64,000 nucleotides of DNA from Flavobacterium sp. (GCF_024710485.1 NZ_JANJUQ010000045.1:1-64000); one strand, 5' to 3'. Positions 44,038 through 52,722 are shown, numbered from the stretch's first letter. The notes: a model not told the origin generated them from the sequence alone. Made by a program: numbers and translations.

Positions 44038-44150
44038 TAGCCCCGATAGTAGTGGAAATCCTTTTTAGCGCTTTTTAGAAAGTTCCTAAGATAAGTTCAG
44101 GGTGACAAAAGCGGTAAAAAGATTGCAACGTATAGCGGGAAACAGCTCCT
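44038..44150 (+). repeat. Structured intergenic element, copy 5
   Basis: AGCCCCGATAG and ATAGCGGGAAACAGCT can pair through AGC/GCT and CCCG/CGGG. The inner strands TAGTGGAAATCC and AAGATTGCAACG are those of the family. The inner hairpin CTTTTTAGCGCTTTT / AAAAGCGGTAAAAAG has 14 of 15 pairs. It lies on the plus strand between two minus-strand genes, so it is antisense to any purE readthrough. Confidence 0.75.
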
Positions 44151-44158
44151 AAATCATT

Positions 44159-44644
44159 TTATTTTTTGAGTTCGTCCGACGATTTATTGACCGCTTCTTT
44201 CAAGCTTTCTTTGTAGAAAATGATTTTGTCGAGTACGCATTTGTCGTGACTGCCTATAATTTGCGCGGCTAAGATACCGGCGTTTTTAGCACCGTTTAAG
44301 GCCACAGTGGCTACCGGAACGCCGCCCGGCATTTGCAAAATAGACAACACCGAATCCCAGCCGTCGATAGAATTACTCGATTTTACAGGAACGCCAATCA
44401 CCGGCAAAGGCGACATCGAAGCAACCATGCCCGGCAAATGGGCAGCACCACCGGCGCCGGCTATAATGACCGAAATCCCGCGTTGGTGTGCATTTTTACT
44501 GAATTCGAATAATTTTTCGGGGGTTCGATGGGCCGATACGATGTCGACTTCCGTTTCGATGTCAAATCCGTTTAAGATGTCGATGGCTTCTTGCATTACG
44601 GGTAAATCTGATTTTGAACCCATGATGATGGCTACTTTACTCAT
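44159..44644 (-). CDS. purE: N5-carboxyaminoimidazole ribonucleotide mutase
   Basis: Purine pathway enzyme that moves the carboxyl group of N5-CAIR to give CAIR. Family signatures are IIMGSKSDLPVMQ at residues 6-18, SAHRTPEKL near 40 and GAGGAAHLPGM near 67. NSIDGWDSVLSI follows. It is a class I PurE by partner: purK lies directly upstream on the same strand. Its 161 residues are full length. The 72-base gap to purK holds a repeat based on CACGAATT. Confidence 0.96.
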   Translation of the reverse strand: MSKVAIIMGSKSDLPVMQEAIDILNGFDIETEVDIVSAHRTPEKLFEFSKNAHQRGISVIIAGAGGAAHLPGMVASMSPLPVIGVPVKSSNSIDGWDSVLSILQMPGGVPVATVALNGAKNAGILAAQIIGSHDKCVLDKIIFYKESLKEAVNKSSDELKK

Positions 44645-44653
44645 GTTTTATTT

Positions 44654-44715
44654 TTTTTGCCACGAATTACACTGATTAACACCAATTGAATTCGTGCTAA
44701 TTTGTGAAATTTGTG
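44654..44715. repeat. CACGAATT-type repeat between purK and purE
   Basis: CCACGAATT at the left and AATTTGTGG at the right form an imperfect inverted repeat, with internal AATTCGTG and GATTAACAC units. I recognise this as a common flavobacterial intergenic repeat type from memory, not from a search. Confidence 0.45.
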
Positions 44716-44716
44716 G

Positions 44717-45877
44717 TTATTTCATTTCACTAATTACTCTAATACTGTTTTTCACTTCTTCCGCAATCTTTCTGGCTTCGGTCATGTCTTCATTAACAAT
44801 GGTTACGTGTCCCATTTTTCGGAACGGACGGGTTTCTCTTTTGCCGTAAATATGTGGCGTTACGCCGTCAATGGCCATAATTTTTTCGATGTTTTCATAA
44901 ACTACCGAACCCGAAAAGCCTTCTTCGCCCACCAAATTTACCATAATTCCGGCTACTTTGCTATCGGTATTGCCTAAAGGTAAATTTAATATGGCTCGCA
45001 AATGGTTTTCAAACTGCGAAGTGTAGCTCGCTTCTATGCTGTAATGACCCGAGTTATGTGGTCTTGGCGCGACTTCATTCACCAAAATGTCATCGGCTTC
45101 GGTTTGGAACATTTCCACCGCTAATAAGCCAACATGATTGAAGGCTTGTGATACCTGTAAAGCAACCTCAGTGGCTTTTTGGGTGACCTTCTCGTTGATG
45201 CGTGCCGGACAGATTACATATTCTACTTGGTTGGCTTCGGGATGGAATTCCATTTCTACAACAGGATAAGTTTTGACTTCACCTGAAACCGAGCGGGCAA
45301 CAATTACTGCCAATTCGTTTTTAAACGGCACCATTTGTTCGGCGATGCATTCTACTTCGGGAAGATTGATTAAATCCAGGGTAGAGCGTACGATTTTCAC
45401 ACCATTACCGTCATAGCCAAATTGGGCACATTTCCATACAAAAGGAAATTCGAGTTCGTCTTTTTCGAGCGATTTTTTCAAATCGTTGAGGTCAACAAAA
45501 CGTTGGTGCTGTGAGGTTGGAATGTGATTGTCGACATAAAAATCCTTTTGCCTGCCTTTGTTTTGAATGAGTCGCAAGGTTTTGGGCGACGGGAAAACGG
45601 GTAAGCCTTCAGCTTCCAATTGGTCTAAAGCATCCAAATTTACATTTTCAATTTCGATGGTTAGTAAATTGACCAGTTTCCCAAATTGGTAAACGGTATC
45701 AAAATCCATCAAACTCCCTTTGTAAAAAGCGTGAGCACCGAAACGGCTTGGCGCTTCATCACTGGAATCCAGTACATAAGTTTGAATGTCGAATTTTCGG
45801 GTTTCGGCCAAAAGCATTTTGCCTAATTGTCCGCCACCTAGGATGCCGAGTTTAAAATCGGAGGAAAAGTAGTTCAT
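44717..45877 (-). CDS. purK: N5-carboxyaminoimidazole ribonucleotide synthase
   Basis: ATP-grasp enzyme that carboxylates AIR with bicarbonate at the step before PurE. GILGGGQLGKML near the N-terminus, the ATP-grasp region around FVWKCAQFGYDGNGVKI, and NEVAPRPHNSGHYSIEA are family hallmarks. Its 386 residues are typical. It has a good promoter (TTG, 20 bases, TATCTTTG) that overlaps the stop of the preceding gene on the same strand. The purK-purE order on one strand suggests a two-gene unit. Confidence 0.96.
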   Translation of the reverse strand: MNYFSSDFKLGILGGGQLGKMLLAETRKFDIQTYVLDSSDEAPSRFGAHAFYKGSLMDFDTVYQFGKLVNLLTIEIENVNLDALDQLEAEGLPVFPSPKTLRLIQNKGRQKDFYVDNHIPTSQHQRFVDLNDLKKSLEKDELEFPFVWKCAQFGYDGNGVKIVRSTLDLINLPEVECIAEQMVPFKNELAVIVARSVSGEVKTYPVVEMEFHPEANQVEYVICPARINEKVTQKATEVALQVSQAFNHVGLLAVEMFQTEADDILVNEVAPRPHNSGHYSIEASYTSQFENHLRAILNLPLGNTDSKVAGIMVNLVGEEGFSGSVVYENIEKIMAIDGVTPHIYGKRETRPFRKMGHVTIVNEDMTEARKIAEEVKNSIRVISEMK

Positions 45878-45893
45878 TGTAGTTGTGTTTGCG

Positions 45894-45924
45894 CAAAGAT
45901 AAGTAATCCATAAAACTATCGCAA
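45894..45924 (-). promoter_or_regulatory. Promoter of purK-purE
   Basis: On the minus strand TTG (45924-45922), 20 bases, TATCTTTG (45901-45894). The start codon follows 16 bases after the box. The -33 element lies within the last codons of the upstream gene. No purine riboswitch is seen in so short a leader. Confidence 0.75.
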
Positions 45925-46449
45925 TCGTTTTAAAAGGTCTTTAACGGCCGAGCGATAACCCGGCGTTTGGTTCTCGAATTCGCGGGATAAAATGAGTTTT
46001 AATTCGCTGTTTATCCAAGGCTGTCTTTTGCCTAAAAAGTATAAGGCTCTCATACTGTACGCAGCGTTTGCAGCTTTGTCGGTTTGAATCAGCCAGTCCA
46101 AACAAGCTTCTATAATTTGTTCCTCTTGGATTTCGGTTAGCTTAAGGGTTTTACTTTGGGCTAAAAACAAGCAAATTTTCGACAACGAACGAATAGCGGA
46201 ATCCGAAGTGAAGTGTTTTAAATTGTCGCAAAAATCACTCAGATGCGATTGTATGAGTGCCAATCGTTCTTCAAAGACCAATTCCAAAATCCAACAAGCC
46301 TTGTGGTGGTTTTTGTCTGTAGTGTTGTAACTGATTTGCAATAAATCAGGTAAATATTCGCAATGGTTAAAGATGAAATCTCTTTGGTCATCTCGACATT
46401 TGCGATGCGCTGTACTGTTGGCTATAGTTTGGTAGTAAGTAGCATCCAT
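45916..46449 (-). CDS. Hypothetical all-helical protein
   Basis: Soluble protein of 177 residues, predicted almost entirely helical and rich in paired leucine and alanine helices (SAIRSLSKICLFL, AAYSMRALYFLGKRQPW). It resembles a short HEAT-like array. I recall similar flavobacterial proteins being labelled adenylosuccinate lyase, but none of that enzyme's signatures is present. The ATG at 46449 is preferred over a TTG at 46473. It is divergent from hpt and directly upstream of purK. Function unknown. Confidence 0.7.
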   Translation of the reverse strand: MDATYYQTIANSTAHRKCRDDQRDFIFNHCEYLPDLLQISYNTTDKNHHKACWILELVFEERLALIQSHLSDFCDNLKHFTSDSAIRSLSKICLFLAQSKTLKLTEIQEEQIIEACLDWLIQTDKAANAAYSMRALYFLGKRQPWINSELKLILSREFENQTPGYRSAVKDLLKRLR

Positions 46450-46513
46450 TAGGTAAATATATCTATTTTGCAAAAAAGTGTCAATACTTAGTATGTAATA
46501 CTTTAGACTTCTT

Positions 46514-46521
46514 TAAATTTG
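46514..46521 (+). promoter_or_regulatory. -7 box for hpt
   Basis: TAAATTTG matches the consensus fully, 25 bases before the start codon. No TTG at the usual spacing is present. Confidence 0.5.
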
Positions 46522-46546
46522 CAGCTTATTTCAAAATCAACACAAC

Positions 46547-47077
46547 ATGATACACTTACACGATAAATCCTTCGAGCCATTTATTTCTTCAGAAGAAATT
46601 GATTTTGCGATTGCGAATATGGCAAAGCAAATGGATGATGATTTTTTTGATGAAGTGCCTGTTTTTATTGGGGTTTTAAACGGTTCCTTTATGGTTTTGA
46701 GTGATTTGATGAAAAAATACCGCGGAATGTGCGAGGTGAATTTCGTTAAAATGGCTTCCTATGAAGGTACGCAAAGTACTGGTGATGTGAAACAATTAAT
46801 CGGTTTAGATCAAGATTTAGAAGGCAGAACTGTTGTCATTGTGGAAGATATCGTTGATACCGGCAACACAGTGGAAGAATTGAAAGCCATTTTTAAAGAA
46901 AAGAAAGTTAAGCATTTGAAAATTGCTACTTTATTCTTTAAACCGGAAGCTTACAAAAAAGAGATTAAAATTGATTACGTTGGTATCCGTATTCCAAACA
47001 AATTTATCGTTGGTTATGGTTTAGACTACGATGGTTTAGGCAGAAATTTACCGGATGTTTACCAATTGGCGCAATAA
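46547..47077 (+). CDS. hpt: Hypoxanthine phosphoribosyltransferase
   Basis: Purine salvage enzyme that converts hypoxanthine or guanine with PRPP to IMP or GMP. The PRPP-binding motif IVEDIVDTGNT lies at about 98-108, VLNGSFMVLSDL near 41-52 is the first loop, and VGYGLDYDGLGRNLP near the end is typical. At 176 residues it is full length. It is followed on the same strand by adk. The 130-base gap is made of repeated TTGTAAGTTGTAG and AACTTACAACAT-type units. Confidence 0.94.
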   Translation: MIHLHDKSFEPFISSEEIDFAIANMAKQMDDDFFDEVPVFIGVLNGSFMVLSDLMKKYRGMCEVNFVKMASYEGTQSTGDVKQLIGLDQDLEGRTVVIVEDIVDTGNTVEELKAIFKEKKVKHLKIATLFFKPEAYKKEIKIDYVGIRIPNKFIVGYGLDYDGLGRNLPDVYQLAQ

Positions 47078-47084
47078 TTTGGTG

Positions 47085-47207
47085 GTAGGTTGTAAGTTGT
47101 AGGTTAAAATTTGGTGCAAGACCACTTAAATATGATTTAATCAACAACTCACAACATACAACATAATAACTTATAACATACAACTTACAACATATAACTT
47201 TTACAAA
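47085..47207. repeat. Low-complexity repeats between hpt and adk
   Basis: The left part has GTAGGTTGTAAGTTGTAGG. The right part has several ACAACATA and AACTTACAAC units, the complement of the left part. A loose hairpin is possible, and the stretch just before adk is nearly free of G. Confidence 0.45.
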
Positions 47208-47780
47208 ATGATCAACATCGTTCTTTTCGGAAAACCGGGTGCCGGAAAAGGTACTCAAGCTGAATTTTTAAAAGAGAAATACAACTTGACACACTTGTCT
47301 ACCGGAGACATTTTCAGATACAACATTAAAAACGACACCGAGTTAGGCCAGTTAGCCAAAACCTACATGGACAAAGGTGATTTGGTTCCGGATGAAGTGA
47401 CCATTCAAATGTTGCAAAGCGAAGTGGATAAAAACCCTCAGTCGGCCGGATTTTTATTTGACGGTTTTCCGAGAACGCTTGCACAAGCGGAAGCTTTGGA
47501 CCGATTTTTAGAGGCAAAAGGACAAAACATCACGGCTACTGTGGCTTTAGAAGCCGACGATAATATTTTAGTGGCTCGTTTATTGGAAAGAGGGAAAACC
47601 TCCGGCCGACCTGATGATCAAGACGAAGAGAAAATCCGAAACCGCTACCAAGAGTACAACGAAAAAACAGCGCCTTTGATGGATTATTATAAAGCTCAAG
47701 GCAAATTTCACGCGGTAAACGGTATCGGGACTATTGAGGAAGTAACAGAAAGACTCACAAACGTTTTTGATAGTTTTTAA
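47208..47780 (+). CDS. adk: Adenylate kinase
   Basis: Converts AMP and ATP to two ADP. The P-loop GKPGAGKGTQ lies at residues 8-17, followed by HLSTGDIFRYNI. DGFPRTLAQAEAL is the AMP-binding segment, and RGKTSGRPDDQDEEKIRNR belongs to a short lid without zinc cysteines. Its 190 residues make it the short-lid type. It sits in a plus-strand row hpt-adk-CNNM-obg. Confidence 0.96.
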   Translation: MINIVLFGKPGAGKGTQAEFLKEKYNLTHLSTGDIFRYNIKNDTELGQLAKTYMDKGDLVPDEVTIQMLQSEVDKNPQSAGFLFDGFPRTLAQAEALDRFLEAKGQNITATVALEADDNILVARLLERGKTSGRPDDQDEEKIRNRYQEYNEKTAPLMDYYKAQGKFHAVNGIGTIEEVTERLTNVFDSF

Positions 47781-47824
47781 GTTCCGAGGTGCTTTTTTGC
47801 TTTGCCAATTCGCTTTGCTCGGGT

Positions 47825-47872
47825 CGAGTTAAACCCGCAACCTAACAACCCAAAACTCGCAACCAATAACAA
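47825..47872 (+). repeat. CA-rich, G-poor leader before the CNNM-type gene
   Basis: Units such as AACCCGCAACCTAACAACCC and AACTCGCAACCAATAAC run right up to the start codon, with almost no T or G. A very similar stretch (AACTCGTAACCCGCAACC) lies just before the sprT-like gene at 20221-20238. Confidence 0.5.
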
Positions 47873-49150
47873 ATGGAAATACTTATTATTCTTTTTTTAA
47901 TCCTGCTTAACGGAGTATTTTCGATGTCGGAAATCGCTTTGATATCCGCACGTAAAAATCGTTTGGAGACCGCAGCAAAGAAAGGGAATACCAATGCGAA
48001 AGTGGCTCTCGATTTGGCCAATTCGCCCAACAAATTTTTGTCCACCGTTCAAATCGGAATTACCTTAATCGGGATTTTAACCGGTATCTATTCGGGCGAC
48101 AAGATTACCGAAGATGTTAAGTTGTTTGTAGAAGGATTTGCCGGTTTAAAACCGTATGCTCATTCACTTTCCGTTGGGATAGTTGTAGTGGTATTGACAT
48201 TTTTCTCTTTGGTTTTAGGCGAATTATTGCCGAAAAGAATTGGTTTGAACTATCCTGAGGCTATTGCGAAAGCCGTGGCCGTTCCCATGAAAATGGTCTC
48301 CATCATCACTATGCCGTTTATTTGGTTGCTTACGGTTTCAACCGATTTTATATTGGATGTTTTCAAAATCAAACCGACAGCTGACGGTAAAGTGACCGAA
48401 GAAGAAATCAAAGCCATCATCAAAGAAGGTACTGAAGGCGGTGAAGTACAGGAAATTGAGCAAGATATTGTAGAGCGTGTTTTTCACATTGGCGACCGAA
48501 AAGTAAATTCGTTAATGACGCACCGGAAATCAATAGTTTATCTGTCGTATGAAGATACAATTGAGGAGCTGAAAGCCAAAGTATTGGACGAATTACATTC
48601 GGTTTATCCGGTTTGTAATGAAAATCTGGACGATGTAGTCGGTGTGGTTTTGCTGAAAGATTTGTTTACGGCTTTTGAGAAAAAAGGTACCTTCGATTTA
48701 AAGGCCATTACCAAAGAACCGGTGTATTTGATAGAGCATACGTCAGCTTACAAAGCACTGGAGAATTTCAAAAAATCGAAAGTACATTATGCTTTAGTAA
48801 CTGATGAATACGGCGTTTTTCAAGGAATCATTACGCTGAACGACATCTTAGAAGCCTTGGTTGGTGACGCTGCCGATTTCTACGAAGACGAGTTCAAATT
48901 AATTGCCCGTGAAGATGGTACTTGGTTGGTAGACGGCCATTATTCGTTACACGATTTCCTGACGTATTTTGATATGGACGAACTGATTAACGATTATGAC
49001 GTCACTACAGTGAGTGGTTTAATCATGACCGAACTAGGTAATATACCAAAAACCGGAGAAATACTCATTTGGAATAAATTTGAAATAGAAGTCATCGATA
49101 TGGATGGCGTAAAGATTGATAAAGTGCTTGTAAAAGCGATAAAAGAATAA
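47873..49150 (+). CDS. CNNM/CorC-type membrane protein with CBS domains
   Basis: Inner-membrane protein of the haemolysin C / CNNM family, in which some members transport or sense magnesium. An N-terminal DUF21 domain with three to four helices (about 1-165) has the ALISARKNRLE and VLGELLPKRIGLNYPE motifs. Two CBS domains (about 195-320) follow, with MTHRKSIVYLS and TDEYGVFQGIITLNDILEAL. A C-terminal CorC_HlyC domain covers about 335-425. It sits between adk and obg. Its ion or substrate cannot be stated. Confidence 0.9.
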   Translation: MEILIILFLILLNGVFSMSEIALISARKNRLETAAKKGNTNAKVALDLANSPNKFLSTVQIGITLIGILTGIYSGDKITEDVKLFVEGFAGLKPYAHSLSVGIVVVVLTFFSLVLGELLPKRIGLNYPEAIAKAVAVPMKMVSIITMPFIWLLTVSTDFILDVFKIKPTADGKVTEEEIKAIIKEGTEGGEVQEIEQDIVERVFHIGDRKVNSLMTHRKSIVYLSYEDTIEELKAKVLDELHSVYPVCNENLDDVVGVVLLKDLFTAFEKKGTFDLKAITKEPVYLIEHTSAYKALENFKKSKVHYALVTDEYGVFQGIITLNDILEALVGDAADFYEDEFKLIAREDGTWLVDGHYSLHDFLTYFDMDELINDYDVTTVSGLIMTELGNIPKTGEILIWNKFEIEVIDMDGVKIDKVLVKAIKE

Positions 49151-49263
49151 AATAAGTCAACAGTCACAGTCGCAGTTTACAGTAAGTTGTAAACAGTTAA
49201 ATTGAGACTGACACGAGCGTTAGCGAACTGACGCAGTAAAACTTAGACTGAACCCTAGAAATA
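49151..49263 (+). repeat. Repeat-rich leader before obg
   Basis: AACAGTCACAGTCGCAGTTTACAG-like short units (cut here to the motif CAGTCACAGTCGCAG) are followed by a 7-base hairpin, GTTTACA (49175-49181) with TGTAAAC (49188-49194). Then come CGAGCGTTAGCGAACTGACG and an A-rich end. No gene is seen. Confidence 0.4.
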
Positions 49264-50298
49264 ATGACAGAAGGAAACTTTGTAGACTACGTAAAAATTT
49301 ATGTTTCTTCCGGAAAAGGAGGGAAAGGATCCTCGCATCTGCATAGAGAGAAATTTATTGAAAAAGGCGGGCCTGATGGCGGAGACGGAGGAAGAGGCGG
49401 TCACGTCATATTGAGAGGGAACAAAGGACTGTGGACTTTATTTCACCTAAAATTTGCGCGTCATATTAAAGCCGGTCACGGGGGCGATGGCGGAAGTTCT
49501 CGCAGTACCGGTCACGACGGTGAAGATAAAATTATCGAAGTGCCACTCGGAACCGTAGTACGCGATAAAGAAACAGAAGAAATTTTATTCGAAATTACCG
49601 AGCACGGCGAAGAAAGAATCTTGGTCAAAGGGGGAAAAGGTGGATTGGGTAATTGGCATTTCAGAAGTGCTACCAATCAAACACCGAGATACGCACAACC
49701 GGGTATGCCGCCGGAAGAAATGGATGTGATTTTAGAGTTGAAAGTCTTAGCCGATGTTGGTTTGGTAGGTTTCCCAAATGCCGGAAAATCGACTTTACTT
49801 TCGGTATTGACTTCTGCCAAGCCAAAAATTGCTGATTATCCGTTTACTACTTTAAAGCCCAATTTAGGGATTGTGGCGTACCGCGATTTCAAATCGTTTG
49901 TCATGGCCGATATTCCGGGTATTATTGAAGGCGCAGCCGAAGGCAAAGGATTAGGTCATTACTTTTTGCGACACATCGAAAGAAACTCTACTTTATTGTT
50001 TTTGGTGCCGGCCGATGCAGATGACATCAAAAAAGAATACGAAATTTTATTGGATGAATTGCGTCGTTATAATCCGGAGATGTTAGATAAGGATCGTTTG
50101 TTAGTCATTTCGAAATGCGATATGCTCGATGATGAACTGAAAGCGGAACTCAAACAGCAACTCGATAAAGAATTCAAAGGTTTACCTTATTTGTTCATTT
50201 CCTCAGTAGCCAATCAAGGGCTTACCGAATTGAAAGACAAGCTTTGGGAAATGCTGAATGTTGATACCGAGGAGCCGGAAAATAGTCATGGTATTTAA
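49264..50298 (+). CDS. obg: Obg-family GTPase
   Basis: Essential GTPase involved in ribosome assembly and growth control. The glycine-rich Obg fold (about 1-160) has [13 protein letters not shown] and [10 protein letters not shown]. The G domain has the P-loop GFPNAGKST from residue 169, DIPGIIEGA as G3 and SKCD as G4. The protein ends at residue 344 and lacks the extra C-terminal OCT domain of Bacillus Obg. It is the last gene of the hpt-adk-CNNM-obg row, with a weak terminator after it. Confidence 0.95.
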   Translation: MTEGNFVDYVKIYVSSGKGGKGSSHLHREKFIEKGGPDGGDGGRGGHVILRGNKGLWTLFHLKFARHIKAGHGGDGGSSRSTGHDGEDKIIEVPLGTVVRDKETEEILFEITEHGEERILVKGGKGGLGNWHFRSATNQTPRYAQPGMPPEEMDVILELKVLADVGLVGFPNAGKSTLLSVLTSAKPKIADYPFTTLKPNLGIVAYRDFKSFVMADIPGIIEGAAEGKGLGHYFLRHIERNSTLLFLVPADADDIKKEYEILLDELRRYNPEMLDKDRLLVISKCDMLDDELKAELKQQLDKEFKGLPYLFISSVANQGLTELKDKLWEMLNVDTEEPENSHGI

Positions 50299-50318
50299 TC
50301 TGCAGTTTACTATCATTA

Positions 50319-50347
50319 CAAAGCTATCCTAAAGAGTGGCTTTTTTT
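50319..50347 (+). terminator. Weak terminator after obg
   Basis: AAAGCTA and TGGCTTT can pair with one G-U pair around a 10-base loop, followed by TTTTATTT. Confidence 0.5.
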
Positions 50348-50426
50348 ATTTCTAAAAATTAAGTTAAAATTCTCTCAATCGTTATAGTTTTTAAAGCGGT
50401 TTTTCTGCTTACTCCTTAAAAAAAAG

Positions 50427-50434
50427 TATATTCG
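50427..50434 (+). promoter_or_regulatory. Possible -7 box for the S46 peptidase gene
   Basis: TATATTCG differs from TAnnTTTG at one position. The leader to the start codon would be about 80 bases. No -33 element is evident. Confidence 0.3.
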
Positions 50435-50517
50435 CAATCGTTTTTAGCTTGCAGGTATCAAGTATTTTTTATCTCGTAGGTTACTAACACACAAACTATT
50501 TAAAACACATATTAACA

Positions 50518-52668
50518 ATGAAGAAAATTATTTTATCCTTGATTGCTGCCATTATGCTTGTTCCGACTAGTGTAAAAGCCGACGAAGGAATGTGGTTTTT
50601 GATGTTCATCGAGCGTTTGAATCACAGAGACATGCAAAAAATGGGCTTGCAGTTGACAGCCGAAGAAATTTACAGTATCAACAACCACAGTTTGAAAGAT
50701 GCTATCGTTCAGTTTAACGGAGGTTGTACCGCGGAAATCGTTTCTAAAGACGGTTTGGTGTTAACCAATCACCACTGTGGATATGATGCTATAGCCGAAT
50801 TGTCATCGGCAGAAAAAAACTATTTAAAAGATGGTTTTTGGGCTAAAAACCGCAAAGAAGAAATGAAGCCAGCCAGCTTATTTGTTCGCTTTTTCGTGAG
50901 AATGGACGATTGTACTAAGCGTATCTTAGCTAAAGTTAATCCTTCAATGTCGGAAGCCGACAGAGAGAAAGCCATTAATGCTGAGATTGCGGCTATCGAA
51001 AAAGAAAACAACGGTGGTGGAAAATACACGGTTTCTGTTCGTTCATTCTTCCAAGGGAATGAGTTTTACTACTTTGTTTACCAAGATTACAAGGATGTAC
51101 GTTTAGTAGGAACACCACCTGAAAGCTTAGGTAAATTTGGTGGTGATACCGACAACTGGGAATGGCCGCGTCACACCGCTGATTTCTCAATGTTCCGCGT
51201 TTACGCTGACAAAGACGGTAATCCAGCGGAGTATTCAGAAAACAATGTGCCTTTACAGCCTAAACACTATTTGCCGGTAAATATTGGCGGTGTTAAAGAA
51301 AATGACTTTGCCATGATTTTAGGTTATCCAGGTAGAACCAACCGTTGGATGCCGGCAGGCGGAATTGAGCAAAACGTTAAGTTTGCTTATCCTGCTTGGG
51401 TTGAAGGTGCTAAAGTAGGTATGGATAACATGAAAAAATATATGGATCAAAGTGATGCTTTGAATCTAATGTATGCTTCCAAATATGCTTCAACGGCTAA
51501 CTATTGGAAAAACCGTCAGGGAATGATTGACGCTTTGACCAAGTTTGGTACTGCCAAAACAAAAGCAGCACAAGAAACAAAATTTGAAAAATGGGCTAAC
51601 AAACCTGCTAATAAAGCTAAGTATGGAACTGTAATTGCCAACATCAACAAGTTTTACGCTTTAACTAACGAAAAGTCAAGACACGATAACTACATGCAAC
51701 AATTGTTCAGAACGACTTCTTTCGGTACTATCGGAAGAACTTTAGGAAGACAATTGGAAGCTTATGCTAAAGCAGATGCGACTAAACGTGCTCAAATGGC
51801 TCCGGCTATTGAAGAAATGGCAACAGAAATGTACAAAGAAATACACATTCCTGCTGAGAAAGATATTTTGGCAGCTCAATTAAAAATCTACGCAACCAAA
51901 GCTACAGGATATGCTATCGCACCGTCTGTGAAAAAGATTGGTGATGAAAACGGAAACGATTTTACCAAGTACGTAAATGCGGCTTTCGATATTAGTATTT
52001 TTACTTCTTTAGACCGAATCAAAGCGTTTTTAGTGATTCCTAGCCAAGGTGCTTTGGAAAATGATCCGTTGTATGTGTTATCGAATGATATGTTGACACA
52101 TTTCAGCTCTAAATCAGATGAAATTGCCAAAGCGCAAAACGATTTCAGTGCTTCTTTTCGTTTGTTAGTAGAAGGTTTGAGAGAGTCAAAAATTGGAACT
52201 ATCAAATATCCGGATGCTAACTCTACTTTGCGTTTGACTTACGGTAAAGTACGTTCGTTGCCGGCTGATAAGCGTAATGACGCCAAAATTAACAACTACA
52301 CCACTTTAGATGGTCAGGTTAAGAAATACAAAAAAGGAGATCAAGAATTTGATTTGCCTTTGAAAGTTTTAGAGATGAACAAAAACAGAGATTACGGTCG
52401 TTATGCTGATAAAGACGGTTCTCTACACGTGAATTTCCTAACCGATAATGATATCACCGGAGGAAACTCAGGTTCACCGGTATTGAACGGTAAAGGAGAA
52501 TTAATTGGTTTGGCTTTCGACGGAAACATTGAAGCTATGGCCGGAGACGTTATCTTCGACAGCAAATTACAAAGAACTATTAACGTTGATATCCGTTATG
52601 TGTTATGGGTGATTGAGAATTTCTCAGGTGCTAAACACATTGTTGACGAAATGACTTTAGTGAAGTAA
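50518..52668 (+). CDS. S46 family dipeptidyl-peptidase, DPP7-like
   Basis: Periplasmic serine peptidase that removes dipeptides from the N-terminus of peptides. The signal peptide MKKIILSLIAAIMLVPTSVK is cleaved near KAD. The triad is visible: His86 in TNHHCGY, the aspartate in WPRHTADFSMF, and Ser651 in GGNSGSPVLN. The substrate-pocket residue in LAFDGN is Gly669, as in DPP7 (hydrophobic P1), rather than the arginine of DPP11 (acidic P1). The length of 716 is normal. It is monocistronic with a strong terminator. It would supply dipeptides in a peptide-using organism (inference). Confidence 0.92.
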   Translation: MKKIILSLIAAIMLVPTSVKADEGMWFLMFIERLNHRDMQKMGLQLTAEEIYSINNHSLKDAIVQFNGGCTAEIVSKDGLVLTNHHCGYDAIAELSSAEKNYLKDGFWAKNRKEEMKPASLFVRFFVRMDDCTKRILAKVNPSMSEADREKAINAEIAAIEKENNGGGKYTVSVRSFFQGNEFYYFVYQDYKDVRLVGTPPESLGKFGGDTDNWEWPRHTADFSMFRVYADKDGNPAEYSENNVPLQPKHYLPVNIGGVKENDFAMILGYPGRTNRWMPAGGIEQNVKFAYPAWVEGAKVGMDNMKKYMDQSDALNLMYASKYASTANYWKNRQGMIDALTKFGTAKTKAAQETKFEKWANKPANKAKYGTVIANINKFYALTNEKSRHDNYMQQLFRTTSFGTIGRTLGRQLEAYAKADATKRAQMAPAIEEMATEMYKEIHIPAEKDILAAQLKIYATKATGYAIAPSVKKIGDENGNDFTKYVNAAFDISIFTSLDRIKAFLVIPSQGALENDPLYVLSNDMLTHFSSKSDEIAKAQNDFSASFRLLVEGLRESKIGTIKYPDANSTLRLTYGKVRSLPADKRNDAKINNYTTLDGQVKKYKKGDQEFDLPLKVLEMNKNRDYGRYADKDGSLHVNFLTDNDITGGNSGSPVLNGKGELIGLAFDGNIEAMAGDVIFDSKLQRTINVDIRYVLWVIENFSGAKHIVDEMTLVK

Positions 52669-52690
52669 TTTCCACTTAAAACTTATAAAT

Positions 52691-52722
52691 AAAAACGTCC
52701 TGAGTAATCAGGACGTTTTTTT
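52691..52722 (+). terminator. Terminator of the S46 peptidase gene
   Basis: A perfect 13-base-pair stem, AAAAACGTCCTGA with TCAGGACGTTTTT, encloses GTAA and runs into TTATT. It lies about 22 bases after the stop. Confidence 0.9.

Noticed and set aside
45916..46449. Adenylosuccinate lyase
   Set aside because: The protein has 177 residues and lacks the lyase signature sequence; only the neighbouring pur genes would suggest the name.
47781..47824. A sixth copy of the structured repeat before the CNNM-type gene
   Set aside because: Some GC-rich words (GCTCGGGTCGAG) look similar, but neither conserved arm nor the paired hairpin is present.
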